From: Actinocatenispora rupis
GTDB lineage: Bacteria; Actinomycetota; Actinomycetes; Mycobacteriales; Micromonosporaceae
NCBI RefSeq assembly: GCF_016861975.1
Contig: NZ_BOMB01000025.1
Coordinates: forward strand, 56,547-120,546
Reading direction: 5' to 3'
DNA: 64,000 nt
This document shows, one piece after another, positions 18,768-28,688 of this stretch. The notes beneath the pieces are model-generated. The model was not told the origin of the DNA and searched no databases. It saw nothing but the letters and a program-made list of their open reading frames with translations. Positions within the stretch are counted from its first letter, which is position 1; every line of letters begins with the position of its first letter. Made by a program: the position numbers and the translations under genes.

Positions 18768-19145
18768 ATGGGCGGCCTGGTGGACGATCCGGGCACGGCC
18801 GGTGCGCTGCGGGAGATCGCGCGGGACCGCGGCCGGCGGTACCGGGAGCGTGGCGGACCGGTGGTGTGGCGCGCCGTTCGGGGCGGGGGACGTCGGCACG
18901 GATCGCACCGGGACGTCCCGATCACCACGTTCCGGTGCCTGCTGCGCGGTTCCGGCCCCGTCTCGTACCTGGTGGTCGCTGGGCTGCCGGCGTCGCCGCC
19001 CCGCATCTCCCTCGTCCCGCCGCACGACCCGGCCGAACCGCCGGCATCGACGGCCGCCGTCGACGCGCCGGCGTTCCCGCCGCCGGAGCCGTTCCGCCGG
19101 CGGCCGCGACGGCGTCGGTACGGGCGGATCCGGCGCGGGCGCTAG
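18768..19145 (+). CDS. Hypothetical protein, 125 aa, upstream of ppx
   Basis: Not recognised. The frame runs from ATG 18768 (GGGAG 10 nt upstream) to a TAG that is embedded in the -10-like TAGGGT of ppx. The product is Arg/Pro rich, with a hydrophobic patch [14 protein letters not shown] in the middle and a basic C terminus. Third-position GC is high, which favours real coding, but no family or domain is visible. Confidence 0.45.
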   Translation: MGGLVDDPGTAGALREIARDRGRRYRERGGPVVWRAVRGGGRRHGSHRDVPITTFRCLLRGSGPVSYLVVAGLPASPPRISLVPPHDPAEPPASTAAVDAPAFPPPEPFRRRPRRRRYGRIRRGR

Positions 19146-19154
19146 GGTTCCGGT

Positions 19155-20084
19155 ATGCGGCTCGGCGTGATCGACGTGGGGTCCAACACCGTGCACCTGC
19201 TGGTGGTGGACGCGCACCAGGGTGCGCACCCGTGGCCGGTGAGTTCGGTGAAGTCGACGCTGCGGCTGGCGGAGCGGATCGGTCCGGACGGCCGGCTGGA
19301 CGACGTCGGCGCCGACAACCTGGTCGCCGCGGTCCGGGACGCGCGGGTCGAGGCGGAGCGGATCGGCGCCGACGACCTCCTCGCGTTCGCCACCTCCGCG
19401 GTACGCGACGCGACGAACGTGGCCGCCGTCCTCGACCGGGTGCACACCGAGGCCGGCGTCGACCTCCAGGTACTGTCCGGCGCCGACGAGGCACGCCTGA
19501 CCTTCTTCGCGGTACGCCGCTGGTTCGGCTGGTCGGCGGGCCGCCTGCTGGTACTCGACATCGGCGGCGGTTCGCTGGAGGTCGCGCACGGCATCGACGA
19601 GTCGCCGGACCTGGCGCTGTCCGTACCGCTGGGGGCGGGGCGGCTGACGCGGGAGTGGCTGTCGGCGGACCCGCCGCCCGCCGAGGAGCTGACCGCGCTG
19701 ACCGAGTACGTGCGGAAGACGCTGGACGGGCTGGCCGAGCAGCTGGGTGACGTACGGCCGGACCGGGCGGTGGCGACGTCGAAGACGTTCCGGAGCCTGG
19801 CGCGGCTGGCGGGCGCGGCGCCGTCCGGTGCCGGCGTGTGGACGCCGCGCACGCTGACCCGTACCGGGCTGCACCAGGTGTTGGGGTTCGTGCGGCGGAT
19901 CCCGGCGGCGGGGCTGGCCGAGCTGGACGGGGTGAGCCCGGCGCGGGCGCACCAGCTGCTCGCCGGCGGGGTGGTGGCGGAGCAGACGCTGCGCCGGCTG
20001 GAGCTGTCCCGGGTCGACATCTGCCCGTGGGCGCTGCGGGAGGGCGTCATCCTGCGCCGGCTGGACTGGCTGCACGGCGCCTGA
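19155..20084 (+). CDS. ppx: Ppx/GppA exopolyphosphatase family protein
   Basis: ASKHA-fold phosphatase of 309 aa acting on polyphosphate or pppGpp. Phosphate-binding loops are [17 protein letters not shown] (residues 3-19) and [16 protein letters not shown] (near 132-147); [12 protein letters not shown] is also typical. The length equals the short actinobacterial Ppx form without the C-terminal HD domain. A -10-like TAGGGT at 19143-19148 lies six bases before the ATG, so the mRNA may be leaderless. It matches Rv0496 in position after regX3 (from memory) and fits the phosphate theme. Confidence 0.9.
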   Translation: MRLGVIDVGSNTVHLLVVDAHQGAHPWPVSSVKSTLRLAERIGPDGRLDDVGADNLVAAVRDARVEAERIGADDLLAFATSAVRDATNVAAVLDRVHTEAGVDLQVLSGADEARLTFFAVRRWFGWSAGRLLVLDIGGGSLEVAHGIDESPDLALSVPLGAGRLTREWLSADPPPAEELTALTEYVRKTLDGLAEQLGDVRPDRAVATSKTFRSLARLAGAAPSGAGVWTPRTLTRTGLHQVLGFVRRIPAAGLAELDGVSPARAHQLLAGGVVAEQTLRRLELSRVDICPWALREGVILRRLDWLHGA

Positions 20085-20166
20085 GACGTACCACATCGCT
20101 CTTTGCGGTGATCTGCGTACGAGGGGTCATGGTGCCGGGATCCGCTCCGCCGATTACGCTGTACAG

Positions 20167-20994
20167 GTGACATCCGACTCCCACCGCGGTCGGCACCCGG
20201 TCCCGGTCCTGCTGTCGACGTCGGCGGTCTACCCCGAGCCGACCGCCGTCGCGTTCGAGCTGGCCACCAAGCTGGGGTACGACGGCGTCGAGGTCATGGT
20301 GTGGACCGACGCGGTCAGCCAGGACCCGGGTGCGTTGCGCGGCCTGTCCGAGCACTACAACATCCCGATCGGCACGGTGCACGCGCCGTGCCTGCTGATG
20401 ACCCAGCGGGTGTGGAGTCCCGACCCGTGGGAGCGGCTGCGCCGGGCCATCCTGATGGCCGAGGAGCTGAACGCGGGGACCGTCATCCTGCACCCGCCGT
20501 TCTTCTGGCAGCGGGAGTACGCGCGCACCTTCGGCGAGGGCGTCCGCGCGCTGCGCGCCGAGCACCGTACGGTGCGCCTCGCCGTCGAGAACATGTACTG
20601 GGTGCGCATGGCCGGCCGCAAGTTCGTGCCGTACTCGCCGGACTGGGATCCGACCGTGGCGGCCGGCTTCGACGACTACACGCTCGACATCTCGCACTGT
20701 GCGGCGTCCGGCACGGACCCGCTGGCGATGGCCGACCGGATGGGCGCTAACCTCACCCACCTGCACCTCGGCGACGGGCGTACGGCGGGGCGCGACGAGC
20801 ATCTGGTGCCCGGGCACGGCGAGATGCCGTGCGCGGAGGTGCTCCGCAGGGTGGCCGGCGACGGCCATCTGCAGTCGGTGGGCGTCGAGGTGACGACCCG
20901 CAAGATGAACCGGGCGGACCGGGAGGCGGCTCTCGCCGAGACCCTGGCCTTCGCCCGCAGGCACCTGACCGTTTCCTCGACCGTGGACGTTTGA
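20167..20994 (+). CDS. Sugar phosphate isomerase/epimerase family TIM-barrel protein
   Basis: Xylose-isomerase-like TIM barrel of 275 aa. Family features are [55 protein letters not shown] and the late metal-ligand region LDISHCAAS...THLHLGDG. The substrate is unknown. GTG 20167 is six bases after TACGCT (20155-20160), a leaderless arrangement. The M. tuberculosis counterpart in this neighbourhood is Rv0498 (from memory). Confidence 0.85.
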   Translation: MTSDSHRGRHPVPVLLSTSAVYPEPTAVAFELATKLGYDGVEVMVWTDAVSQDPGALRGLSEHYNIPIGTVHAPCLLMTQRVWSPDPWERLRRAILMAEELNAGTVILHPPFFWQREYARTFGEGVRALRAEHRTVRLAVENMYWVRMAGRKFVPYSPDWDPTVAAGFDDYTLDISHCAASGTDPLAMADRMGANLTHLHLGDGRTAGRDEHLVPGHGEMPCAEVLRRVAGDGHLQSVGVEVTTRKMNRADREAALAETLAFARRHLTVSSTVDV

Positions 20995-20996
20995 CG

Positions 20997-21704
20997 ATGC
21001 CGGTAACCGGACGGGCCAGGCCGCGCCGCGACCTGGTCATGCAGGGCAGCCCCTCGTGGCCGGACGTGTCGGCCACGTTGTCGGACAGCGCCGTGTCGGT
21101 CGAGGTGTTACCCGTGGACCCGGGCGCCGGCGAGGCGTGCCTGCGTCGTACCGGGGCGACGGTGGACAGCTGGCTGGGCGCGATGGCCATGCACACCGGC
21201 GGGTTGCTGGTCGACCACGGCTGGCTCCGGGTGTACGGCGGGGGCAGTCCGGCCCGCCGGCTGCCCGACCTGGCCGAGGTCAACCCGGATCCCGAGGCGT
21301 CCGGCTACCTGCTGGTCGGCGCGGACGTCCTCGGCGGGCGGTACGTGATCCGCGGCCGCGACCCGGAGCCGGACGCCGCCGGTGTCGTACTGCCGGGCAA
21401 GCCGGGCGAGATCTGCTACCTGGGGCCGGACACGCTGCGGTGGGAGCCGCTGGAGTGGACGTACCGGGACTGGTTGTCGCTCATGCTGGGCGGCGCGGTC
21501 GCCGACTTCTACCACGACCTGCGCTGGCCGGGCTGGGAGGCGGAGGCCCCCGGCGTACCGCTGGACCGGCTGCTGTCGCTCTACCCGCCGGTGTACACGA
21601 AGGAGGGCCGGGCGGGGCTCGCCGACGCGGAACGCCAGGCCGTGCCCGCCGACGAGCTGTACGGGCTGATCGACGAGCTGACCGCGGAGCGCGCGGCCGG
21701 CTGA
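20997..21704 (+). CDS. DUF2625 family protein
   Basis: Protein of 235 aa with strings typical of the DUF2625 family: VEVLPVDPGAGEACLRRTGA, SWLGAMAMHTGGLLVDHGWLRVYG, and LEWTYRDWLSLMLGG with FYHDLRWPGWE. Function is unknown. ATG 20997 starts two bases after the upstream stop, so it is probably in one transcript with the TIM-barrel gene. The stop lies six bases from that of the convergent CGNR protein. Confidence 0.8.
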   Translation: MPVTGRARPRRDLVMQGSPSWPDVSATLSDSAVSVEVLPVDPGAGEACLRRTGATVDSWLGAMAMHTGGLLVDHGWLRVYGGGSPARRLPDLAEVNPDPEASGYLLVGADVLGGRYVIRGRDPEPDAAGVVLPGKPGEICYLGPDTLRWEPLEWTYRDWLSLMLGGAVADFYHDLRWPGWEAEAPGVPLDRLLSLYPPVYTKEGRAGLADAERQAVPADELYGLIDELTAERAAG

Positions 21705-21710
21705 CCGGGC

Positions 21711-22238
21711 TCAGGTGACCGCGGCGGCGCGTTTGCGGGCCCGGTGCGCGGCGACGTGCGAGCGGGTGGCGCAGCGTTCGGAGCAGAACCGGCGGCAGTT
21801 GTTCGACGAGGTGTCGAGGTAGACGTTGCCGCAGTGCTCGTCGGCGCAGACGCCGAACCGGTCGCTGCCGTGCGCGCACAGCCACACCGACAGCCCCCAC
21901 ACCGCCGCCGCCACGTACTCCGCGGCCACGCCGGCGCCGCGGCTGGTGGCGTGCATGTGCCAGTCGCTGGCGTCGTGGCCGGAGATGCGCGGCTGCACCG
22001 GGTACGCCACGAGCAGGGCGTTGAGCTGCTCGACCGCGTCGCCGTCGGCCCCGGCGGCGCCGAGTTCGAAGACGTGGCGGAGCTTCTTGCCGGCGCGGCG
22101 GAGGGTGCCGAGGTCCTTCTCGGTCACCTCGGCGGCCGCGTGGCTGTCCTCGCCGAAGACGATCTCGGGGTCGACCGGCGCCGTGGGTGGCAGGTTGGCC
22201 AGGTTGACGGCCGTCTGTGCGTACGCGTCGAAGTCCAC
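21711..22238 (-). CDS. CGNR zinc-finger protein (ABATE domain)
   Basis: Putative DNA-binding protein of 175 aa: an N-terminal stress-type ABATE domain and a C-terminal zinc finger DRFGVCADEHCGNVYLD...NCRRFCSERCATRSHVAAHR, with Cys in the CGNR context (here HCGNVY). GTG 22238 is chosen because TACCGT (plus-strand ACGGTA at 22245-22250) lies six bases upstream and the protein then starts with the family-like VDFDAYAQTAVNLAN; GTG 22241 or 22277 are alternatives. The regulatory target is unknown. Confidence 0.82.
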   Translation of the reverse strand: MDFDAYAQTAVNLANLPPTAPVDPEIVFGEDSHAAAEVTEKDLGTLRRAGKKLRHVFELGAAGADGDAVEQLNALLVAYPVQPRISGHDASDWHMHATSRGAGVAAEYVAAAVWGLSVWLCAHGSDRFGVCADEHCGNVYLDTSSNNCRRFCSERCATRSHVAAHRARKRAAAVT

Positions 22239-22562
22239 CACCCTACGGTAGTCACCGTTGGCCCCCGTAACCACCACTCGTGGTGACAGGCGCTTACCTG
22301 AGAGCGAGCCGCCGCGGCCCCTTCGGTACCGCCGGGGCGGGTCGGGGGTGGTGCGGCGAGACCGGGCGGGCCAGCAGGATCGTGCAAATTCGCGGCAGTC
22401 GCCGCTATGTCTGAAGAGTCGGTCGGCTACCTAACCTCGGGAGGTCAAACGCCCAGGAACACCGGGTCGCGGCGGCCTGCCGGCCGGCGTCGGCGCGGTG
22501 TCCGCGACCCGTGGCGGCGGAACAGTCGCGTGCATCCGGGCGTACCCGAGGAGGTGGTGGGG
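22239..22562. other. Intergenic region with promoters of the ABC operon
   Basis: A 324-bp gap between the leftward CGNR gene and the sugar ABC operon. A short palindrome CACCACTCGTGGTG lies at 22272-22285. An AT-richer patch (GTGCAAATTCGCGG near 22385-22398) could be an operator for the AraC-type regulator further on. Neither is proven. Confidence 0.45.
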
Positions 22563-23507
22563 ATGCCCGTTGCCGTGGCCGAACCGGCGGTCGCCGACCC
22601 CGATGCCGGGCCGAGGTTACGGCCGCGCCGACGGCGGGTGCGGGACGTGGCCGTCGCGTACCTCTTCCTGGGTCCGAGCCTGTTCGGGGTGCTGGCGTTC
22701 CTGCTGGCGCCGGTCGTGGTCGTCGCGGTGATCAGCCTGTTCAAGTGGAACCTGCTGGCGCCGCCGGAGTTCGTGGGGCTGGCCAACTACCGCCGGATGG
22801 CCGGCGACGGGAACGTGTGGCACTCGGTCGCGGTGACCGTGTTCTACGTGCTGCTGACGATCCCGACGCAGACGATCCTGGCGCTGCTGCTGGCGATGCT
22901 GCTCAACACGAAACTGCGCGGGATCCGGGTACTGCGGGCGCTGTTCGTGATCCCGTGGATGGCCACGCCGGTCGTCATGGGCGTGGTGTGGAAGTGGATC
23001 TTCGACACGCAGAACGGCGCGCTCGACTCGTTCCTCGGCCTGTTCGGCGTGGATCCGTTGAACTGGTTGGGTTCCAGCGCGCTGGCGTTGCCGTCGACCG
23101 CGGCGGTCGGGGTGTGGGGCGGCGTCGGGTACACGATGCTGTTCTTCCTCGCGGGGTTGCAGGGCATCCCCGAGTCGCTGTACGAGGCGGCCGAGCTGGA
23201 CGGCGCCGGCAAGGTGCAGCAGTTCTTCGCGATCACCCTGCCGCTGCTCCGGCCGACCATGTTCTTCGTACTGGTCACCAGCATCATCGGGTCGTTCCAG
23301 GTGTTCGACACGGTGTACGCGATGACCAAGGGCGGGCCGGGCGACGCGACCTCGGTGCTGAACTTCACCATCTACCAGACCGCGTTCCAGCTGTTCGACG
23401 ACGGGTACGCCTCGGCGCTGGCGATGCTGCTGTTCGGCCTGCTGTTGCTGCTGACGCTCGCGCAGGTGCTGTATTTCCGCAAGCGCACCACGTACGACTA
23501 CAGCTAG
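22563..23507 (+). CDS. Carbohydrate ABC transporter permease (MalF type)
   Basis: Inner-membrane permease of 314 aa with about six membrane segments; the first is VAYLFLGPSLFGVLAFLLAP. The ATPase-docking EAA loop reads YEAAELDGAGKVQQFFAITL (near residues 210-229). ATG 22563 follows GAGGAGG, eight bases upstream; a longer in-frame start at 22407 would add an unlikely Arg-rich leader. It is the first gene of a permease-permease-binding-protein-glycosidase operon that should import alpha-galactosides. Confidence 0.92.
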   Translation: MPVAVAEPAVADPDAGPRLRPRRRRVRDVAVAYLFLGPSLFGVLAFLLAPVVVVAVISLFKWNLLAPPEFVGLANYRRMAGDGNVWHSVAVTVFYVLLTIPTQTILALLLAMLLNTKLRGIRVLRALFVIPWMATPVVMGVVWKWIFDTQNGALDSFLGLFGVDPLNWLGSSALALPSTAAVGVWGGVGYTMLFFLAGLQGIPESLYEAAELDGAGKVQQFFAITLPLLRPTMFFVLVTSIIGSFQVFDTVYAMTKGGPGDATSVLNFTIYQTAFQLFDDGYASALAMLLFGLLLLLTLAQVLYFRKRTTYDYS

Positions 23508-23513
23508 GAGACG

Positions 23514-24350
23514 GTGTCCGTGAGGTGGCTTCGCAACACCATCCTGTACGTGGTGCTCGGGGTCGGCGCGTTCGTGTCCGTCTTCCCGTACCTGATGGTG
23601 GTGTTCACGTCGTTCAAGACCGGACGGCAGCTGAACTCCACATCCCCGTGGCTGCCGGCGATCCCGGGCACGCTGGGGAACTACACCAAGCTGTTCAACG
23701 GATCCATCGCCAACATCGCCTTCCCCTCGTACCTGTGGCACACGGTGCTGTTGACGGCGATCCTGACGGCCGGGCAGCTGGTGTTCACGACGCTCGCGGC
23801 GTACGCGTTCGCCCGGATGCGGTTCCCCGGACGGGAACTCCTGTTCTGGGCGTACGTGGCGACGCTGATGGTGCCGAACGTCGTGACGATGATCCCGCTG
23901 TACCTGATCATGCGGCAGATCGGCTGGGTGGACACCTGGATGGGGCTGGTCGCGCCGTACGTGTTCGGTTCGCCGTACGGGATCTTCCTGATGCGGCAGT
24001 TCTTCCAGACACTGCCGAGGGACCTTGAGGACGCGGCCCGGATCGACGGCGCCGGCGTGTGGGCCACCCTGACCCGGGTGATCCTGCCGCTGAGCAAGCC
24101 GATCCTCGGCACGCTGAGCATCCTGACCGTGGTGTTCGCCTGGCACAACTTCCTGTGGCCGCTGATCATCACCAGCGGCGACGACACGAAGGTCGTGACG
24201 GTCGGAATCGCCTCCCTGCAAGGGAACCTGGGCGCCGACTACAACCTGATGATGGCCGGCAGTTTCGTGGCGCTGGTGCCACTGATCGTGGTGTTCCTGC
24301 TCTTCCAGCGGTCGATCGTGCGATCGGTGGCACTGAGCGGCCTGAAATGA
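23514..24350 (+). CDS. Carbohydrate ABC transporter permease (MalG type)
   Basis: Second permease subunit, 278 aa, six membrane segments. The EAA loop is LEDAARIDGAGVWATLTRVI near residues 167-186. GTG 23514 has TAGGAG just upstream, six bases after the stop of the first permease. Together they form the channel of an importer. No ATPase gene is in the operon, so a genome-encoded multi-purpose ATPase of the MsiK type is probably used, as in Streptomyces. Confidence 0.92.
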   Translation: MSVRWLRNTILYVVLGVGAFVSVFPYLMVVFTSFKTGRQLNSTSPWLPAIPGTLGNYTKLFNGSIANIAFPSYLWHTVLLTAILTAGQLVFTTLAAYAFARMRFPGRELLFWAYVATLMVPNVVTMIPLYLIMRQIGWVDTWMGLVAPYVFGSPYGIFLMRQFFQTLPRDLEDAARIDGAGVWATLTRVILPLSKPILGTLSILTVVFAWHNFLWPLIITSGDDTKVVTVGIASLQGNLGADYNLMMAGSFVALVPLIVVFLLFQRSIVRSVALSGLK

Positions 24351-24379
24351 CCGTCCACAGTAGACGCTAGGAGTCAGAC

Positions 24380-25702
24380 ATGACTGGAATGCGCAGGCGC
24401 ACCGTACTCGGTGCGGTCGCCGGTGGTGCGGCGGCGCTCGGGCTGTCCGCGTGCGGCGGTGCGGCGGGCGGCGGTCAGGGCAGCGGCAAGGGCACCGTCG
24501 TCTTCCGGATCTGGGACGAGGAGCAGCTTCCCGGGTACAAGAAGTCGGCGGCGGCGTTCCACGCCAAGCACCCGGACATCACGGTGAAGGTCGAGCAGAT
24601 GCCGTGGGAGGCGTACTGGTCGAAGCTCACCACGGAACTGGCCGCCGGCAAGGGCCCGGACATCTTCTGGAACACCGTCTCGTACTTCCCGGAGTTCGTG
24701 CAGCAGGGCGTGCTCGTCAACCTCGACCCGCTGATCAAGCAGGATTCCGTTGACACGAAACAGTTCTACCCGCAGATCCTCGCCACGTACACGCACCAGG
24801 GCCACGTGTACGGGATGCCGGCGGACTTCGGCATCACCGGCATGGTGTACAACGCGGACCTGTTCAAGGCCGCGGGCGTACCGGTGCCGGGTGAGCTGAC
24901 GTGGGCGCCGGACGGGTCCGGCACGCTGCTGGAGACCGCGCGCAAACTCACCAGGGACCGCACCGGGAAGCGGCCCGACCAGGCGGGCTTCGACGCGCAG
25001 CACGTCAAGCAGTGGGGCTTCATGGCCGAGAACCACAACCAGACGCAGTACGTGAACTGGATCCCGCAGAACGGCGGGTCGTTCATGTCGAAGCCGTTCG
25101 GGAAGTTCACGTTCGACCAGCCGAAGGCCGTACAGGCGTTGCAGTGGCAGGTCGACCTCATCACCAAGTGGCACGTCTCGCCGCCGCCGTCGGCCGGTGT
25201 CGCGCTGGATCTGTTCAACCGGGGCCAGATCGCCATGTACCCGTGCGTCAACGCGATCCTGCCGTACATCGTGCCGAAGGTGAACTTCACGGTCGGCGTC
25301 ACCAACCTGCCGTCCGGCCCGCTCGGCGCGGTCAACAACGTCAACGGGTTGTCGTTCGCGATGGCGAAGACCAGCAGGAACCAGAAGGCGGCCTGGGAGG
25401 TCGTCAAGTGGTTCGGTTCGGCGGAGTCCCAACGCATCATCGGTTCCGGCGGGTACGCGTGGCCGGCGAACAAGACCGTCGCCTCGACGTACCACCAGTA
25501 CTGGAAGGCGAAGGGGCAGGACATGACGCCGTTCGAGAAGGCGGCGACCGGCAAGACCGTGCTGCTGCCGGTGACCCCGATCTGGAACGCGGCGGAGTTG
25601 AAGATCGACAACACCTTCAAGCCGATGTTCCAGGGCGACCAGCCGGTCGGGCCCACCACGAAGAAGCTCGCCGGCGACCTGAACAAGCTCATCACCCAGT
25701 AG
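24380..25702 (+). CDS. Sugar-binding lipoprotein of the ABC importer
   Basis: Extracellular solute-binding protein of 440 aa, family 1 (MalE-like). The N terminus MRRRTVLGAVAGGAAALGLS ends in the lipobox LSAC (Cys near residue 23); the arginines suggest possible Tat export. The mature part has VVFRIWDEEQLPGYKKSAAAF and GKGPDIFWN, typical of this class. ATG 24380 follows AGGAGTCAG. The upstream spacer holds GTCCACAGTAGAC (24353-24365), a near copy of a palindrome seen repeatedly in the window. Substrate inferred from the adjacent alpha-galactosidase. Confidence 0.92.
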   Translation: MTGMRRRTVLGAVAGGAAALGLSACGGAAGGGQGSGKGTVVFRIWDEEQLPGYKKSAAAFHAKHPDITVKVEQMPWEAYWSKLTTELAAGKGPDIFWNTVSYFPEFVQQGVLVNLDPLIKQDSVDTKQFYPQILATYTHQGHVYGMPADFGITGMVYNADLFKAAGVPVPGELTWAPDGSGTLLETARKLTRDRTGKRPDQAGFDAQHVKQWGFMAENHNQTQYVNWIPQNGGSFMSKPFGKFTFDQPKAVQALQWQVDLITKWHVSPPPSAGVALDLFNRGQIAMYPCVNAILPYIVPKVNFTVGVTNLPSGPLGAVNNVNGLSFAMAKTSRNQKAAWEVVKWFGSAESQRIIGSGGYAWPANKTVASTYHQYWKAKGQDMTPFEKAATGKTVLLPVTPIWNAAELKIDNTFKPMFQGDQPVGPTTKKLAGDLNKLITQ

Positions 25703-25722
25703 CAAGGAAGTCAGAGGGACGC

Positions 25723-27513
25723 ATGCCCACCGATCCGGTCACCCTGACCACCGCGGCTCCACCGGCCGATTCGATTGACCTGCAAGGGATCCGGCTGCAC
25801 GCCGACACCGACGCCGGGCCTGCCGGGGTGGACGTCGTCGAGCCCGAGCCGGGCGTACTGGAGATCCACGTGACGGCGCCCGAGCCGGCGACGACGCTCG
25901 CCCTCGACTGGGACCTGACCACCGACGGTGCCACCGTCTACTGGCAGCCCGACTGGGCGCAGCGGCGGCACATGCCGGCGGAGTGGGCGTCGCGGCGGTC
26001 GGTCAGCCTGCTCCGGTCGGTACCGGTGGGCAGCCTGGTCGACGCGGCCGACCGGAACGTGGCGAGCTGGGCGCTGTCGGAGACCTCGCGCCGGATCCAG
26101 GTCCGGCGCGAGGGCGTACGCGAGGAGTCGGCCCGGTTCCGTTGCACCACAACGGTTCCGGTACCGGCCGGCGAGTACGAGGTGGTGCTGCGGATCGACC
26201 GGCGCCCGGTGCCGTACTGGACGGCGCTGGCCGACATCGCGTCCTGGTGGGACGGTTTCTTCGCGGAGGCGCCGATGCCGGCACCGCCCGCCGGCCGGAT
26301 GCCCACCTACTGCACCTGGTACGCGATGCACCAGGAGCTGACCGCGGACCGGGTCGAGCGCGCCGCCGAGCAGGCGTACGCGCTGGGCTTCCGGACCATC
26401 ATCGTCGACGACGGCTGGCAGACCGACGACACCTCCCGCGGCTACTGGTACTGCGGGGACTGGGAGACGGCCACCGGCAAGATGGGCGATCTCGGCGAGC
26501 ACGTCGCCCGGGTACGCCGCGCCGGCCTGACGTACCTGCTGTGGCTGGCGCCGTCGCTGCTCGGCCGGCGCAGCCCGGCCCGCGCCCGGTTCGCCGACCG
26601 TACGCTCGGGTCGCTGTCCGCGCAGGACGCCGACATCCTCGACCCGCGGTACCCGGAGGTGCGCGACCACCTGACCGAGGTGTGCGTACGGCTGCTCGAC
26701 GTCGCGGGCGTGGACGGCTTCAAGCTCGACTTCCTCGACGCCTGGCTGGTGGACGACCCGCCGCCGGCCGGCGCGGGCGCGGACGTACCGGACGTCGAGT
26801 CGGCGGTCGCGCGGTGGCTCACCGACCTGCGGGACGAGCTGGCGCTGCGCCGCCCGGGCGTACTGCTGGAGTTCCGGCAGAACTACACGGGCCCGGCGCT
26901 GCAACGCTTCGGCAACCTGTTCCGCGCGGCGGACTGCCCGATGGACATCGTCGACAACCGCACCCGCACCGTCGACGTACGGCTGCTGCTGCCCGGCCGG
27001 ACCGTGCACTCCGACCCGATCCTGTGGAACACCGCCGAATCCGCCGTGTACGCCGCGGAACAGTTGCTGTGCGCGCTGTTCAGCGTGCCGCAGGTGTCGG
27101 TCGACCTGGCCGCGCTGCCGGCGGAACACCGCCGGATGCTCACGTACTGGCTGGGGTTCCACCGGGAGCACGTGGACACGCTCGTCGGCGGCACGATCGA
27201 ACCGTCCCGCCCCGACCTGGCGTACCCGCTGGTGCGCTCGCGCGGTGCGGCCGGGACCGTCGCCGCGGCGTACGCGGCGGTGCCGGTGCCGGTGGCCGCG
27301 GCGGACGGCCCGGAGGCGGTGGTGGTCAACGCGACCGGCGTCGCCGGCGTCGTACTCGACATCGCACCGGACACCGAGGTCGCGGTGCGCACGGTACGGG
27401 ATCATTGCGGCGAAACCCTTGCGGGGCAACCGGACCGGCTCGGTCCGGGCCTGCACCGGCTCGCCGTCCCCCGCGCGGGTCTCGCGGAACTCACGGTGGT
27501 TCCGCTGCACTGA
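25723..27513 (+). CDS. Alpha-galactosidase, glycoside hydrolase family 36-like
   Basis: Intracellular retaining glycosidase of 596 aa without signal peptide. The (beta/alpha)8 domain starts near residue 195 (PTYCTWYAMHQELT). Motifs: RTIIVDDGWQTDD, the nucleophile in VDGFKLDFLDAW, and the acid/base region FRAADCPMDIVDNR. Start ATG 25723 has GAGGGA seven bases upstream and follows the binding-protein stop by 20 bp. It probably hydrolyses melibiose- or raffinose-like sugars brought in by the transporter. Related GH27/GH31 enzymes lack this motif combination. Confidence 0.85.
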   Translation: MPTDPVTLTTAAPPADSIDLQGIRLHADTDAGPAGVDVVEPEPGVLEIHVTAPEPATTLALDWDLTTDGATVYWQPDWAQRRHMPAEWASRRSVSLLRSVPVGSLVDAADRNVASWALSETSRRIQVRREGVREESARFRCTTTVPVPAGEYEVVLRIDRRPVPYWTALADIASWWDGFFAEAPMPAPPAGRMPTYCTWYAMHQELTADRVERAAEQAYALGFRTIIVDDGWQTDDTSRGYWYCGDWETATGKMGDLGEHVARVRRAGLTYLLWLAPSLLGRRSPARARFADRTLGSLSAQDADILDPRYPEVRDHLTEVCVRLLDVAGVDGFKLDFLDAWLVDDPPPAGAGADVPDVESAVARWLTDLRDELALRRPGVLLEFRQNYTGPALQRFGNLFRAADCPMDIVDNRTRTVDVRLLLPGRTVHSDPILWNTAESAVYAAEQLLCALFSVPQVSVDLAALPAEHRRMLTYWLGFHREHVDTLVGGTIEPSRPDLAYPLVRSRGAAGTVAAAYAAVPVPVAAADGPEAVVVNATGVAGVVLDIAPDTEVAVRTVRDHCGETLAGQPDRLGPGLHRLAVPRAGLAELTVVPLH

Positions 27514-27607
27514 GCGGTACTGGCAGGATGGCCGGTCGGCGGGCCCGCGCTGGCCGGCCGTCCGGCGCCGCGGCGGCGTCCGGGCACGGTACGGCCGGAG
27601 GTGAGGC

Positions 27608-28480
27608 GTGTACACCGAGGTTCCGGCGCCGGATCTGCTGTGCGCGGGCCGGTTCGACGAGAAGCCCGGGTTCACCGTCTACCGCGAGCACGGCGCCCGG
27701 AACTGGATGATCAGCCTCACCGTCACCAACACCGCCGACTACTGGGCCGGCGGCCGGCACGTGGCGACCGGGCCGGGTGACCTCGTGGTGATCGCGCCCG
27801 GCGCGGTGCAGCACTACCGCGCCGCGCCGGACGGCGGCCCGTGGGGCTACTGGTGGGCGCACTTCCAGCCGCGCGCGGCCTGGTTCACCTGGTTCCGGTT
27901 GCCGGAGATCTCGCCCGGGTTCAGCCTGACCCGCTTCGCCGGCGAGCGGCTGGACATGGCGGTCGGCGCGTTCGAACGGGTGCACCGCAACGCGATGCAG
28001 TCCACCCTCGACGCGCCGCAGGGCCGGCAGATCACCCCGTCCCGCGAGCTGACCGGCGTGTTCGCCACCGAGCTGGCGCTCAACGCGATCGAGGAGATCA
28101 TGCTGCTGGCCGTGGTCGAGCACGAGCAGCGCAAGAAGCGGCTGCCCGACTCCCGCGTCCAGCACGTACTCGACCGGATCGGCGCCGATCCCGCCCGGCA
28201 GGTCACCGTCGAGGACCTGGCGCGCGAGGTGGCGCTGTCGCCGTCCCGGCTGTCGCACCTGTTCCGCCGCGAGGTCGGCGACTCGATCGTGAACGTGCTG
28301 CTCGCCACCCGGCTGCGCAAGGCCGCGTCGCTGCTGGAGTTCTCGGACCGGCCGGTCGGCCGGATCGCCGCCGACGTCGGCTTCTCCTCGCCGTACTACT
28401 TCAGCCGGCAGTTCCGCAGCAGGTTCGGGCTGTCCCCGTCGGACTACCGCTCCCGGGTACGCCGGCACGAACTGCCCTGA
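27608..28480 (+). CDS. AraC-family transcriptional regulator
   Basis: Regulator of 290 aa. An N-terminal cupin-like sugar-sensing domain (GPGDLVVIAPGAVQHY near residue 56-71) precedes a C-terminal double helix-turn-helix (VEDLAREVALSPSRLSHLF and VGRIAADVGFSSPYYFSRQF). GTG 27608 follows GGAGGTGAGGC. The architecture is that of RhaS/MelR-type activators, and it lies 94 bp after the glycosidase on the same strand, so control of the alpha-galactoside operon is likely. Confidence 0.9.
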   Translation: MYTEVPAPDLLCAGRFDEKPGFTVYREHGARNWMISLTVTNTADYWAGGRHVATGPGDLVVIAPGAVQHYRAAPDGGPWGYWWAHFQPRAAWFTWFRLPEISPGFSLTRFAGERLDMAVGAFERVHRNAMQSTLDAPQGRQITPSRELTGVFATELALNAIEEIMLLAVVEHEQRKKRLPDSRVQHVLDRIGADPARQVTVEDLAREVALSPSRLSHLFRREVGDSIVNVLLATRLRKAASLLEFSDRPVGRIAADVGFSSPYYFSRQFRSRFGLSPSDYRSRVRRHELP

Positions 28481-28626
28481 TCCCGCCGTACACCAACGGA
28501 TCCGCGTCCGTTCACCGGCAGCGCGATCGGACAAAAGCGCAGCCAGCGCATGCATGGGGTACGCGGGGGCCCGGTCCTATGTTCGGTCCGTGCGTCCCCA
28601 GCGCACACCACCCCCCGACCCGTGCG

Positions 28627-28639
28627 GTCCACTGTGGAC
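28627..28639. repeat. Palindrome GTCCACTGTGGAC upstream of the nucleotidase
   Basis: A perfect palindrome apart from the central base, extended by one G/C pair on each side. It lies after a TATGTT that could be the -10 (about 28573) and before the ATG at 28689, so it could be an operator or leader hairpin. It belongs to a palindrome family seen at several other places in the window. Confidence 0.6.
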
Positions 28640-28688
28640 CGTCCCTCCGTGTGTCGTGGTGTGGTCGCCCGCGACGACGGGAGAGTCC

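Noticed and set aside
28510..28518. PHO box upstream of the 5'-nucleotidase
   Set aside because: Only one GTTCACC unit is present; direct repeats at ~11-bp spacing are required for PhoP/RegX3 sites.
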